Below are positions 10,816-22,372 of a DNA stretch of 64,000 nucleotides, one piece after another. The notes below the pieces were generated by a model that was not told where the DNA came from, searched no databases, and worked only from the letters and a program-made list of their open reading frames with translations. Within the stretch, counting starts at the first letter, position 1. Every line of letters begins with the position of its first letter. The DNA comes from Nephromyces sp. MM_2019 (lineage: Eukaryota; Apicomplexa; Aconoidasida; Nephromycida), in NCBI GenBank assembly GCA_015657535.1, contig JADHZB010000413.1, positions 29,144 to 93,143 of the forward strand. The letters run 5' to 3'. A program made the translations under genes and the position numbers.

Positions 10816-13529
10816 TCATGTATAATTTTGAGTTTTGGGCTTAAAATTAGTATCATCAATGGTGGCCTCTATTAGCGAGCTTATGCAATCGTCCAAGTTA
10901 AAATGTTCCTTGTTGTCTATCAAGGGAGTCTTGGAAACCGACTTTACAGAAGCTGAAGAAGCTGCGTTAGATGAGGGCGAAGATTGAGGTTTGGATAGAG
11001 GTGAATCAGATAGAAAATAACTACTGTCAATAAAATCATTGGAATTAAAGTTATTTTGATATCCATTATTTGTAACTAATGGGTTGTGGATTGGGTTTGG
11101 ATTCATATCTAATTTTGTAGAATTAAAATCCCAGAAAGGGTCTTCACTGATAGGAGTATACGGATTTGCATCTCTGAATGATGGACTCTGTGGTTCTTGT
11201 TTTGAAGGTTGTGTAAAATCTTTCATGGTTTCAAAGGGATCTATCTTCTCAAAAGAGGTATTCTCGAAGTATTTATTTGTCAATGGTGGATCTGCATGCT
11301 TGTTGTCATCTAAAGAGTCTGAGACAAAACTTTAAATAGTCAGAAAATCTGAAAAATGGGTTTAATTGGTACCATTTAGAAAGGGCTCGATTTCTTTTGC
11401 ATATGGTTCAGAAGAAGAAATAAAAGGGTTGAATTCGGCATGTGCGATGCTTGTAGATTGTCTTGCATCATTAAAGGGGTCCCAATTTTGGATCTTGGAA
11501 TCTGAATTGTTTGAGAAAGGGTCCCAATTTGCAAAGCTTTGGTTTCCAATGTTATCTTTGAATTCAGTGAGTGAGTTGCCTTGCGCAAGTACACAAATTA
11601 AAAATTATACTTAGGGGAAAATAAATTTGACAAACTTACTATTGAGAAGTTCTGCTAAATCTTGATTATCTGGGTTGGCTACATCAAAGACGTTTGACGC
11701 TTTATCTATACTCGCAGGACCTGAAATTAATGTGAGCACCTACAAATAAAATTTAAACAAAAATTTTCTTTACTTACTAGGTGGAGGTTTACTGGCTTCT
11801 GGAGTTTGATTTTTAATAATCTTAGATGGAACTTTTTGCCTTATTTTCGCCCTTTTTAGTAATGCAGGATCTAGAGGTGTATACGGTTTCTAGAAAATAA
11901 AATATTTTAGATAATTTATAGGTAAGGAAGCAGCTCAGTGCTGATTTTGGTCTTACGTTAACCATGTTATAATTATTCTGAGCAGTATTGTAATAATCTT
12001 TGCACTTGTTTTGTATATTCTGAAAATAAAGATATTAAAGGTACATAAATCTATAGGTTATATAATTTAAGTTTGTAAGATATTGGAGAAATGAATGAGT
12101 TAACCTCAGGCATTGGTATTGTTTCCAACTGGGGGTAATTTGAAAAAATTTCAACAAGGGTAGTTGAGGAAGGCCTATCTAGAGGCTTAATAGATAGCAT
12201 CCAAATGATTAGATCGGTCAATTTTTTGCTATAGCTTCAGAAATAAATAAAATTGTGTTTATTAGTCTTAATATGTTACTATTTATTGTTCTCTAAAAGT
12301 TCTTAAGATGTTTCCAATTTCTTATGAATATATTGATGAATTACCCATGGTTCATTGGAATATCAAATTTTGCATTTGTTATCGCCAGACTATTTGCGTC
12401 TTGAAAAGGATGTTTATAAAAAGCAAGTATAAACAGAATACACCCAATCATCTGTTTATAAATAAAAATTCATTGAAAATTTAAATTATTTTATGTATTG
12501 ATTTTACCCAAATATCCATGTTTACTGTTATCTTATCGTCTCGCTGAAGGTCTATCATTTCAGGTGCCCTAAATTTAAACAAAGATATTTGAGCTATGAA
12601 ACTGTCCAAATATTAAAATACCTATAGAGCATAGTCGTGTATTGTTCAATTGATGCTCTTTCAAGTAGTAATTCCTCTTTGGAGCATGTCATAGTGTCGA
12701 TAAAATTAGTTGAAGCAGAACCAAAATCACATATCTTAAGTTGACCGCGACTGTCAAAAAGGATGTTCTCAACTTTGAGATCACGATGTGCAACTGGTTT
12801 AGGTAGAGTGTGTAAATGTTCAGTACCTCTGTAAAATTTTAATATGGATATCGCTCAGAATTTTTATGATCTGAGGACAAATTTGACAATATTCACCTGA
12901 GGATATCATTCATAATTGATACTATTGCTTCTTCACCAATTTTACCATCTGTTTTGTCTAAAAGATTTAACAAATGACCACCCTCGCAAAGTTCTAATAA
13001 TATTAGAATTTCGTTTGCTTTATCAGTCTTAATTTGTGCGGATCCATAGTATTTTACCAAGTTTTGGTGAGGTGGGATACTTTCCTGGGCAATTTTTAAA
13101 GAAGTTTTGTCAAAAAGAGGCAAATTACAATATAAATATTTACCATTATCTGAATTTCATGTTTTGCCATGAACAATCTGTCGCTTTCTTGACATATAAT
13201 TTTTTTCAAAGCATAGCTTTCTGAGGTGTAAACGTCTTTCACATGGTAAACAAAGGCAAAAGCACCTAATATAATTCATGAAACGCAGATCTTTGGTACA
13301 GTGTAGTGACTCAAAGTTGGAGCGACACATTGAATATAAATCTATATATAGTATACCCTCTGATATTAATCTTTCTTCTTTCAGTGTTTTCCCTTCAATC
13401 ACATAATGTCTCTGGCTAACCGGAGCGCCCTGTTGATAAGCATTTCCAAATTATTAGTAAAAATGAGAATCCCATTATAAAAATAAAATTTACCCATAAG
13501 TTAGACCGTAATCCCAATATTGGCCTCAT
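10816..13529 (-). CDS. NAK-family Ser/Thr kinase (AAK1/GAK/Ark1-like), 13 exons
   Basis: NAK kinases phosphorylate the mu subunits of clathrin adaptors and regulate endocytosis. The gene starts at ATG 13529 (exon 1, 12 residues). Twelve short introns follow; the first seven are 53-110 nt. Kinase landmarks: glycine-loop SEGAFAFVYHV (about 35-45), catalytic Lys57 in YALKKI, gatekeeper region LELCEGG, catalytic loop HRDLKVEN (Asp156), DFGS (Asp174), RAPEM, DIWMIGC and a final LIIWMLSIKPLDRPS. The last form is typical of NAK kinases (Ark1/Prk1, AAK1, GAK). The tail, roughly 300 residues, carries DPF/NPF-type adaptor and EH-domain ligands: two WDPF, one NPF, one EPF, IDPFETM and EDPFWDFN. These are known ligands of the AP-2 appendage and EH-domain proteins. 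Total length is about 630 residues. The 5' end faces the four-TM gene across a 1.5 kb divergent spacer. Exon junctions agree in phase throughout. Confidence 0.85.
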
Positions 13530-15032
13530 GTAATGATAATATCTCTATATAGTTTTCAGATTTGAAGATGGTATAAAAGTTGTAAATAGCAAAGGTCAAC
13601 CAAATATTATATACTGAACCATTACTGTCTGTTATATTTTTAAAACAAGGTTTGAAAGTTTAATATTTTAAGCAATTATTTTAGATAGATGAAATTTATA
13701 GATTTTCAGTTTCCTTCACTATTGATTGAATAGCTACTGAATTTTAAAACGCATGTGTGAATAATATTCAACTGTCAAGATGCAAGTAATCCTTAGTGAA
13801 CCTGTGTTAATAGGCGAGTTTTCGCACATCCAGCCATTAAAGATTATGTGTAACACAATATAAGGTTGTAAAGTTAGTTGAGTTTTTTATTCTAGCTAAG
13901 CAGTTTAGAAGAAGAATGGTCCTCTCAAGCTTGCCTGGTGATTGACCAGGTAGTAGGTTCAGCAGCTATGTAAGCAGTCATTGTAAGTGTTATATCCTAG
14001 TGTACTTAAATATACATAAAATGCTTAAACTGAGAATTGTAAACTAAAAAAACATGACTAATGGTGCTAAAAAATATAAAGTTACTTTTCGAATCAATAA
14101 CAATAAATGAGACTATATAACTTTTTTTTACGAGTGAAAATTTTGATCCTTTGTTTAATTCTTAAGTACCCAGAAATTTCATACTTAAAATGGATACAAA
14201 GTAACAAGTGAGCCTTTTATTGACTTTCATTTTTTCTCAAATTTGATAGAAGCAGTAAAGGTCATTTTTAATAGTAATAAAACTTAAGAAAGATAAATTT
14301 TGACTACCTAAAAAAAGTAAAATTTTCAACTTCATTAAGTGAAACCTTCAAATAAAATTTAGTTATTTCGATAAATTTGGGAGCTTATAAAGAGTTTATT
14401 TCTATACCAATAATACTAAAATTGACAAATTCAAACAGAATCTTAATCCATTTAAAAGAAAATTTCATATTCGCTATTTCCAAAGTAAATAATACTTATG
14501 AGTTTACCAATTTCTACCTCAGCCTACACCCCAATTATTTGTAAAAATATTTCATCGAAAAAAAAGTGTACAATTAAGGACATTATTTTGATTATAAAGT
14601 AATATAAAACCACTCAGTAGCCTAATCAAAAAATCGAGATACCCTAAATCATATAGTTGCTGCGAAAGTAAAGACTATTAATAGCATTTTTAGATCAAAA
14701 ATTGAGAAAACTATTGATAATATTTGAAAAGTAACTAGGGCTTAGAAACAATTTAAAATCACTTATGTAGCCTATTTTTAGATGTAACAAAATTCCTGTT
14801 ATGAATTAACACATCAGAAACTCCTAATTGATTTTTACTTAAAATTTTTATGTTTAACACTTAGTATAAACTAGTATTTCAGGGCGAAACTTGTAACCAG
14901 AATTTTTCTTGTTATAAAGTTTTGTCAAGAAAAGTTTAATTAGGCATAATCAGAAAAGATACTAGTCAACAAAATATTTCATCAACTAAATTTCCTTGTG
15001 AATTACAGATATTTTGTTCTTCATGTTAAAAA
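13530..15032. other. Divergent intergenic region
   Basis: 1.5 kb between the starts of the kinase (-) and the four-TM gene (+), presumably holding both promoters. A small perfect hairpin lies at 13933-13951: GCCTGGT, a 5-nt loop, then ACCAGGT. It sits in a locally GC-richer block (13,915-13,985). Nothing coding seen. Confidence 0.5.
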
Positions 15033-15769
15033 ATGCTTTCAGTTCTTAAAAACTCTTTAGTAACTGGCTTAAGTCAGCAAGATGTTATGATAAGGAAAAA
15101 AGAGTTGGACTGGCTAGCTCAAAATTATTCAATTATTGCTACCCAAGCAGCAGTTATGGCTGGTTTCGCATTTCGTCAGATAATGCCACAGGATAACCTT
15201 GAATTAAACTGGATAGTCTCACTTATATACATCCTTTTAGTAGTTTCAACGCTTGGGCTGTCATTATATGTAATATTAGTTGCCACTCTATCAAATATTT
15301 TCGCTAAGGGTAGCTCAAATAAATTTTGAAATTCAAACAAACAGCTACTTGTTATAGACTTTAATTTTATTATTTAGGTATGGCCCTACGTGGAGCATTA
15401 GGTTTTGATTCTATGAAGCAGGCGATACATTATTTGAGAAATAAGCAAGAAAAAATATTGAGTTTCTATATTCTTGGCCTAGTCTGCCTTTTAATTACTA
15501 CTTTTATAACTATTTCCTGTATTGGTACACAGTTTGGATCTATCATAAGAGCACAATTTACACTATTAATTATTACCATGGTAATTCTTATTAGTAGCTT
15601 CAGGATTCACAAAAACTTCTATTGTCAAGCGTAAGAAACTAGGCAATTTTATTAGAATTTAAATATACACAAAAACCTTATTTGTCCATGCAGGACTTCC
15701 CCGAGTGGAGTTGAAACTCTTGAGAATCGTTATAAACTTGGAGATTTAGACGCTATCACATCACAATGA
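15033..15769 (+). CDS. Four-transmembrane protein with ORAI-like layout, three exons
   Basis: Exons 15033-15309, 15378-15630 and 15694-15769 join in phase to 201 residues ending in TGA. There are four hydrophobic segments: about 31-45 (SIIATQAAVMAGFAF), 58-84, 122-142 (YILGLVCLLITTFITI) and 152-172, with a short charged N-terminus and a polar C-terminus. The layout recalls ORAI calcium channels: basic helix running into TM1, an AGFAF segment like LSGFAM, then a TM2-TM3 loop. A loop motif GMALRGALGF is similar to a GLALRGP element I associate with uncharacterised protist membrane proteins. However, the acidic selectivity-filter residue of animal ORAI is not present at the aligned place (Pro instead), so channel function is only a hypothesis. 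It is divergent from the kinase and converges on VPS29. Confidence 0.75.
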
Positions 15770-16022
15770 AAGATATTGAGAAGGAATAAAAAATTATTAG
15801 AAATAAAAATATATTTTATTGTTTTCAAAAACCAAGTTGATTTAATAAGCTTATTAATCTACAGATGTTTGTTAAATATAAAATTTTCAATTTTTTTGAG
15901 GTCTGGGTAGATGAAGTAGTGCCCTGCGGATTTCATGTGTATAATCGGCTTTTGAAACTTTGGTTTTACTTAGAGTATATTCATATTGATATAGATTTGA
16001 ATGTTTTTTTCAAAATCAAATT

Positions 16023-16842
16023 TTAATTTGATTCAATTGGGGTGCCATGCTTGTTGAACTCAATCATGTGAACTTTGGCTTCACCTTCCTTTTCTTCGTA
16101 GACATAAACCGATACAGTTGATCCTCTGATTGCCATTAACATGAAGCTGGGTGAAATATCAGTATTGAATGCATGAAATGCACCAGTTACAGACCCAGGA
16201 TTAATAAAATATTTTCCTGAAACTTCTAATACAGAGTTTTGATGAAAATTGCCATACACTAAAATATCACAATCAAGTCGTCTTTGCCATTCAATTAGAG
16301 ATTGCGAATCACCCCAAGGGAGTATTTGATGACCATGGAGGAGACCAATCTTGAAGTCACCTAATAGTAAAACGTAATAAATAAAAAAAAAGAAGAAAAA
16401 AGCAATAAGATCAAAAATGTATATTTAAAAACAATTATATACATTAAAGACAATTTTAAAAAGGTGTTGTGAAGATAAGATTGTGTTTATAAAGACTTGA
16501 AATGTTGCCTGAATAATACTAAAGAAATTGTGTGCTTTTCCAATTTAAGAATCACACATCCTAACATATGTAGGTTTAATTACCTATTTGAATGACTTCG
16601 TGGTCAGGAAATGGGAAATCAAAGTCCATATCGCCTCTTACTATGTATAATGAGTTAGACATACCCTGTAGCTGATTAAGGACTTCATAGCAACCAATAT
16701 TTCCTGTACAGAGGATATGTCGTATCTTGTTTGTGTTGAGCATTTCTTGGAAGCATGAAGGCATCATTGATGTGCGATGAGGTATGTGAAAATCGCCAAT
16801 AAGAAGCACTAAATCACCAAAGTCAGAAAAGTTTGAAGTCAT
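16023..16842 (-). CDS. VPS29: VPS29, retromer phosphoesterase-fold subunit
   Basis: VPS29 is the small subunit of retromer, which recycles receptors from endosomes; in apicomplexans retromer also serves apical organelle traffic. Exons 16584-16842 and 16023-16360 (intron 223 nt) give 198 residues, close to the about 182 of animal VPS29. The family motifs are clear: GDFHIPHR (16-23), HILCTGN, YIVRGDMD, GLLHGHQILPWGD (92-104) and FINPGSVTGAF. Most orthologs have a GHTH metal-site motif; here it reads GNFH (123-126), so one metal-ligand His is Asn. VPS29 is generally regarded as a scaffold rather than an active phosphatase, so this may be tolerated. The gene is transcribed away from RPS3 and towards the four-TM gene. 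Confidence 0.93.
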
Positions 16843-17816
16843 ATTTGATTAGTTGAGAAGAGATAATGAAGGCAGGTGTTAAAGTTTGAGTGATAAATTT
16901 ATAAAATGTGATTATTATTCAAGGAAATTTTATAAACACTGATTAATTTTTTAGTGTTAGTTTGGAGAGAGATAGTTATGTAAAGCAATGTAGTTGTTAT
17001 AATATTATATATATATAATTAAAATCCAACGGAGCTCAAAGTGTAATAATTTTTAATGGTCAAAGTTTTGTATTAAATTGTGTGCTTGGAGGAATTTATC
17101 AATAGGTTACAAAATTTGAAACTGCCTATTGATTTCATATATACTACGCACAAAAGTGTCTATCTTTTATAGAATTGGGTATACTGTTGGTTGCTCACAT
17201 CACTCTTAATGATACCAGGAAAAAAATTCAACTTCATCTTTCAGTTGTGACAGCTATTATAAAGTTGATAGAAACTCAAATGGGCTAAATCGATCAGATA
17301 GCACACTCAATTACACACACAGAGAAGTTGCATTTAGTTTGGTTACATACATATTCTAAACAGAAGTTAAGTAAGAAGAGTCTAGATTAATTTCAGCCTA
17401 AATAGAAGTGGAGGATGTAGATAAGCTTAATCACGTGAATACTTTTGCTTGCTGCGAGTTATCTTTTGGCTTAAAAAGGTTTGTTCATTACCATCTGCAT
17501 CTTCAAACTCGTGTTAAAGAATGTATAAACACTTAGGATATTGCGAAGAAAATCTAGATATCTTAATAGGCAAAATGTTAACACTATTGACTTGTCAATA
17601 TCCACCATAATTATTAGTTTCAACTAAGATGAAATTAATAAGATTGTAAATATCTTCTTTTTTAACATTAAATGCTAAACTTACAATTTCTTCTTTTATG
17701 AATTTATTCAACTTGAGGCATAATCTTTTATATTTTGATAAATTTGATTAATTTCAACAAAAATTTATCTTTTGTGGCTATTTCTCTTGTCTTCTTCTCT
17801 TTTAAATACTTAAACA
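16843..17816. other. Divergent VPS29/RPS3 promoter region
   Basis: AT-rich, no coding signal. The last 170 bases before the RPS3 start are pyrimidine-rich with repeated TCTT (for example CTCTTGTCTTCTTCTCTTTT), as is also seen upstream of eIF5A; this may be a shared leader feature of translation genes. Confidence 0.45.
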
Positions 17817-18955
17817 ATGACTCCACACCCAAATGTAAGTTCTTTCATATACGCAAATTATGTCGAACAAATCAACTACTATAGCTTGTAGTTTCTTCAC
17901 ACAATGAATAAATAAACAGTGAAAAGCATTCTTATATATAGGGAAAAGAAATTTTCTTTCTTCCATTGTTTATGAAGAAATCTCTATTCTTAGCCTCGTA
18001 GAAAATGAATATATGGTTTCATATAACAAACACACACAGGCAATTACTATATATCTATATATACACATTATTGATTTATGATTTTAGGCTTCAGATCAAT
18101 GTCTGAAGAGACGAAAATTTGTCAGAGATGGCGTTTTTAAGGCCGAACTTGATGAATTTCTATCACGATGCCTTGCTGAAGATGGTTACTCCGGTGTAGA
18201 AGTCCGTACCACCCCTATTAGGTACTTATTTTTATAATATAAAAATCTTATAAAATCCTTTAAATTGTACCACTCCTGTAGGACTGAAATCATCATTAGA
18301 GTAACTCGTGCCCGAGAAGTCCTTGGCGAAAAAGGAAGAAGAATCCGTGAGCTCACATCCCTTATCCAAAAGCGTTTTGGCTTTGAACCAGAAACTGTTG
18401 AACTTTTTGCTGAAAAGGTAGAACATCGTGGACTTTGTGCTATGGCCCAAGCTGAATCTCTCCGTTATAGATTACTCAATGGCTACCCTGTTAGAAGAGT
18501 TTGCTATGGTGTTGTTAAAAGTATAATGGAATCCGGTGCAACTGGTATGACTTAAATTAGATAATTTTAAGAACTTATATTACAATCGCTTTGATTAACG
18601 AACAGGTTGCGAGGTTATTGTTTCTGGTAAACTAAGAGCTCAACGTGCTAAGAGCATGAAATTCCGTGATGGATATATTATTTCAACTGGTCAAATTTGC
18701 AATCTTTATGTAAACAAGGCTGTCAGATCTGTCAAACTTAAACAAGTAATAAACTTTCTTTTTTTTTTAATTTAATATTTTATTATATTATTCCTTTTAT
18801 TAAAATTTTGTTCAAAATAGGGAGTTCTAGGGGTTAGTGTAAAAATTATGCTTCCATATGACCCAGATGGAAAGAAAGGACCATCTGTTCCTCTTACCGA
18901 AACTATTACAGTTTTTGAGCCTAAACAAGCAACTGTTGAAGAGGAAGATGAATAA
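17817..18955 (+). CDS. RPS3: 40S ribosomal protein S3 (uS3), five exons
   Basis: uS3 lies at the mRNA entry channel of the small ribosomal subunit. Exons: 17817-17834 (only 18 nt, six residues), 18088-18221, 18282-18544, 18606-18745 and 18821-18955. They join in phase to 229 residues, near the usual 220-243. Landmarks: [28 protein letters not shown], the KH-domain loop [53 protein letters not shown] and [22 protein letters not shown] ending (here [15 protein letters not shown]). The acidic tail EEEDE follows. The tiny first exon, separated by a 253-nt intron, is placed by the ATG, an in-phase donor GTAAGT and the match to the family N-terminus. The gene converges on the SUEL/PAN-like gene. 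Confidence 0.95.
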
Positions 18956-19049
18956 TTTTTTAGCTATTAAGCTTTTTTTCGACCCTAATTAAATTTTGAA
19001 TCTTAATATAGAGACTTAAACAGATTATAAATGCTCATATTCTCTAATA

Positions 19050-19245
19050 AATCTGTCCTGGGAGCTCAGATAACTGCGGACTCCCTATAATATTTCTATT
19101 ATCATTCTCTGACACCTTTGACATTTCAAATAGTGCTAAATATATATATATAGTTATAACAATGTTGTACCGTTGGATATCCTTGGCTATGTCCTTCTAA
19201 GTCCACTCGTCCTAGAGTTCTTTTAAATGGGCTTGGACTTTTGTT
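19050..19245. other. GC-richer block with two hairpins after RPS3
   Basis: Between the RPS3 stop and the end of the next gene, GGGAG (19060-19064) can pair with CTCCC (19081-19085), and AAGTCCA (19199-19205) pairs perfectly with TGGACTT (19234-19240). The block is richer in GC than normal spacer here. It may be 3' UTR structure of RPS3 or a separate small RNA; no known RNA family is recognised. Confidence 0.3.
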
Positions 19246-19282
19246 AGCTTATATTTTTTTTAATAAATTGAAACTGTGTATG

Positions 19283-20998
19283 TTATAAAGTATTACTTGG
19301 AATTCTTTGTGGTGCTTTAATAGCAAAAATATGTCCATTCATCGGAATCACTGTAGGGGTACCCTGGCATACCCTGAGAAATTGGGATAACAACGGTTAG
19401 CAGAATAGTATTAAACTAACCATAAGTGATTTTTATAACCCTCAAGCGATTCAAGTCCACTACCTGCCACTGAGGCATACGATAAGACTTTCCCAAATTT
19501 AAGATCAGATTTCTTACATAAAGATATAAAGTTACATTTGTCTAATTCTGAGCATAGATTTGTTGCTGATTTGAATGACTTATTCCAAGACAAGCTTTCT
19601 ATAACGTGATCACTCTCACATGTACCTATATTTTTTGTCAGAATTAACCTTCAAATAGTTAAACACTCCCCACATTTACCAAAGTAATTAAGATATACTG
19701 CATAGCCATCTATGAAAAATTGACTGTATTTTAGTGAAGTGATAATAGATTTATATGGTTTCATATCCTAAGATAGGTATTACAATTATAATGAAGTTAA
19801 ACTAATTAACTAATTACTCTCCATGATGTATCGCCACAAAAAAATGTTTTTTGTGTTTCCTCATCCCACGCAAGAAATTTGCATTCTATTGACCTTTCAC
19901 ATTCTCTCTCTGCATCACGTATGTTAGTAAAAGTATTTGCCATATTCTTTAGTTGGTTAGAACAGTCTTTATTCTCATTTGTGCTGCTCTTCACAATATT
20001 TGCTTAGTACTTACTTGACACATATCCCGGCACACTGATGAGTAAGTTTTTATATTCACTCGATAAATTTATGAAAATTAGTTAGTATTACATCAAATTA
20101 TGTGGCGTTACTCCTGTTTTATATGAATGATTAGATTTGTTATAGAGAGCAAATGGTCCTTTCTTACTAAAGTGAAGAAAAAAAGTTCAAACGATAAAAA
20201 TTAAGTAAAACATTGTTATTACTCGGAACTTAGGATACATTCGTGGGACACTTGAAACTTAAGTCCACTGATGTTTTTACATTCTGATTGATCTATGAAG
20301 TATGGATTCTTTTGCCAATCAAACTGAATATAAATTAATTATTCCATATATTCAATCACACATTTAGTTTTTATCCAAGTAACCTGGCATTCCATTAAAC
20401 CATTGCAAACTTTTTTAATCACTTGCTCAACTTGCTTGAAATTACAATTGGCTTTGAATAAGAATTAATTTTTAGATGGACAAGTGAAAAAGTCTCTAAC
20501 CATGTCTTTTATCATTGTTATACTCAAATAAAACTGGTTTAAACTTTTTTAGCACTTCAAAAATTTTTTCGGAAGATTTAAATCACTTCGTTTATAAAAG
20601 GGTACTTGATTTTTGTTTTCAACAGCTTCATGAGATAAATTAGTGTATTTTATTTTGACCCAACTGTTGAACTTACTATGCGAAACTTTTCTCACTTGTA
20701 AATTAAGGCCCGCCGGACAAGTCAGTGATAACCGGTCCCCATACTCCTATGATTAATTTTATAGAGATGTACAAGAGTAACTTGAAATTTTCACCATATC
20801 AGTAACAAATTTAGAGTATGACCAGGGCATGTAATGTTGATAGTGTTCATTATTTATATATCTTTCATAGGAGATTGAGATTTAATTAATTTCAATGTGA
20901 TGTTTACCCCGAGTAAAAGATTGGTCGGGCATCTATGGATTTTTTTGAATATAACTCAGGTGGAAAGTGTAATCCTACTGCAATATTTGGAGGTCCAC
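19283..20998 (-). CDS. Secreted-type protein: SUEL-lectin-like domain followed by two PAN/apple-like modules (5' end unresolved)
   Basis: Not a known named gene. Read on the minus strand, short exons join in phase. First comes HFPPELYSKKSIDARPIFYSG. Then EYGDRLSLTCPAGLNLQV, a spacer, NCNFKQVEQVIKKVCNGL with MECQ, and SECKNISGLKFQVSHECI. The pattern LxCPxG...C...CNGxxxC...C...L.V..xC is that of galactose/rhamnose-binding (SUEL) lectins. After it come two Cys-patterned modules: one has AERECERSIECKFLAWDEE then FFCGDTSW, the other SATNLCSELDKCNFISLC then a final HLWVCQG. Both look like degenerate PAN/apple domains, which mediate protein or sugar binding in apicomplexan adhesins. The last exon ends in TAA at 19283. 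The most 5' exon seen begins at 20998 after an acceptor. A signal peptide was not found; a weak candidate start is ATG 21201. A junction near 20010-20040 is uncertain. No transmembrane segment or GPI tail is visible. Confidence 0.6.
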
Positions 20999-21763
20999 CT
21001 GTGATAAAATTGTATGTCGCTAGTAGTAATTTGATAATATAAAAGTAGCAATAAAACTTCATTAGTAGTAACGGTTCATAAAAGGTTGAAAGTAGAATAA
21101 AAGTAGCCAATGACTGAACCTTTGACGAATTTGTACTTACACCTCTTTATATGTAACTTACGAGTGCTTGGACATTTTTGTGCTAGTAGACTGATTTGCA
21201 TTCCTATTATCTACATTTCTTTAACTTAATTTAAGGCAGATATTATTTATCTTTAGGTCTGAATTTACAAACTAATAAGTATGGGTTTTGCTTCGACACA
21301 AGCACTTTGTGCTCAAATAGATGAATTTATACATACAAATATTGGAACCTTGAGCAACTTTCTCGATTCTGCTTGATAATAATAAGATTCCTAAAAGGCC
21401 ATTAAAAATACACAAAAGCCATCTAATCTGGTTGCAATTATTATTTTAAACGATCAAAATTATTTCCTATTGATTTAAAGGATGATCTGCAATCTAAATT
21501 ATAGAAAACAACCCAAATAATAAAATACCAATGATAATAAGACTTTAATATTTATATAAAAATAACTAAACAAACTCCTCCAGATTACTAAAATCACTAT
21601 TAACATAAGAGGTTCAGTAAAGTTTCACCTTTTATTCGATTAATAGATAAATACAAATGTGAGCTTTTAGCAGAAGCTTATGATTATATTAAATAAGATT
21701 ATAAAAAATCATATAAATAAATAGAGAAGATATTTAATCAATGTCATTTCCCAATCTTAAAAA

Positions 21764-22372
21764 ATGAGTCTCAACGACAAACCTATAAGTTTCAGAAGGA
21801 TATTTATTACTGTTGGTTCATTTAAATTTGACAAATTAATTAATAAGTTGGTTTCTGAAAATATCTTAACTAATATTAACTATGAACAGGTAATAATTCA
21901 ATACGGTCGAGGTTGCTCTCCAAATGAGTTTAATACCTATATTAAATTCATAGAGATGACTGATGAAACTCAAAAAAACTGGGAATATCTCTCTTCGCAT
22001 GGTGATTTACCTTCTCATGGCTGTTTCAACCTTTATAAAAACTCGGCAACATTTTTTAAACTCGTCCACCAAGCTGACTTAATAATTACTCATGGAGGCG
22101 CTGGTACACTTCTTGATTTAATTCGTGATACCCGTAATAACAGCCATGTTGTGGCAGTTTCTAACCCAGATCTTCTTAATAACCATCAAGTTCATTTGAT
22201 AAAGAAATTGAGCTCTAATAAATTTATAGCTGCTGGCTTAGAAAGCCCGGATGAGTTAACAATCGAACAATTGTCAAAATCTAAAAGTTCAACAATCGAG
22301 AAAATACCTCCCGCAAACACAAAAGCTTTTCTTAAAGATTTGGAGATGCTTACAGGCTACTCTTTTCAGTAA
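21764..22372 (+). CDS. ALG13: ALG13, catalytic subunit of UDP-GlcNAc transferase
   Basis: ALG13 binds membrane-anchored ALG14 on the cytosolic ER face and adds the second GlcNAc to dolichol-PP-GlcNAc in N-glycan precursor synthesis. The single-exon 202-residue ORF has the family marks: FITVGSFKFDKLI near the start, VIIQYGRG, ADLIITHGGAGTLLDLI (the UDP-sugar binding glycine loop), VVAVSNPDLLNNHQVHL and a closing LSSNKFI. Length fits the yeast protein (202). ALG13 in some protists is fused to ALG14; here it is stand-alone. Presence of at least the two-GlcNAc step agrees with the truncated N-glycans of many apicomplexans. The start is the first Met, in a typical A-rich context. Confidence 0.92.
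   Translation: MSLNDKPISFRRIFITVGSFKFDKLINKLVSENILTNINYEQVIIQYGRGCSPNEFNTYIKFIEMTDETQKNWEYLSSHGDLPSHGCFNLYKNSATFFKLVHQADLIITHGGAGTLLDLIRDTRNNSHVVAVSNPDLLNNHQVHLIKKLSSNKFIAAGLESPDELTIEQLSKSKSSTIEKIPPANTKAFLKDLEMLTGYSFQ

Noticed and set aside
13915..13990. Possible tRNA because of a GGTTCA word and a short hairpin
   Set aside because: No acceptor stem, D arm or anticodon arm could be fitted on either strand.
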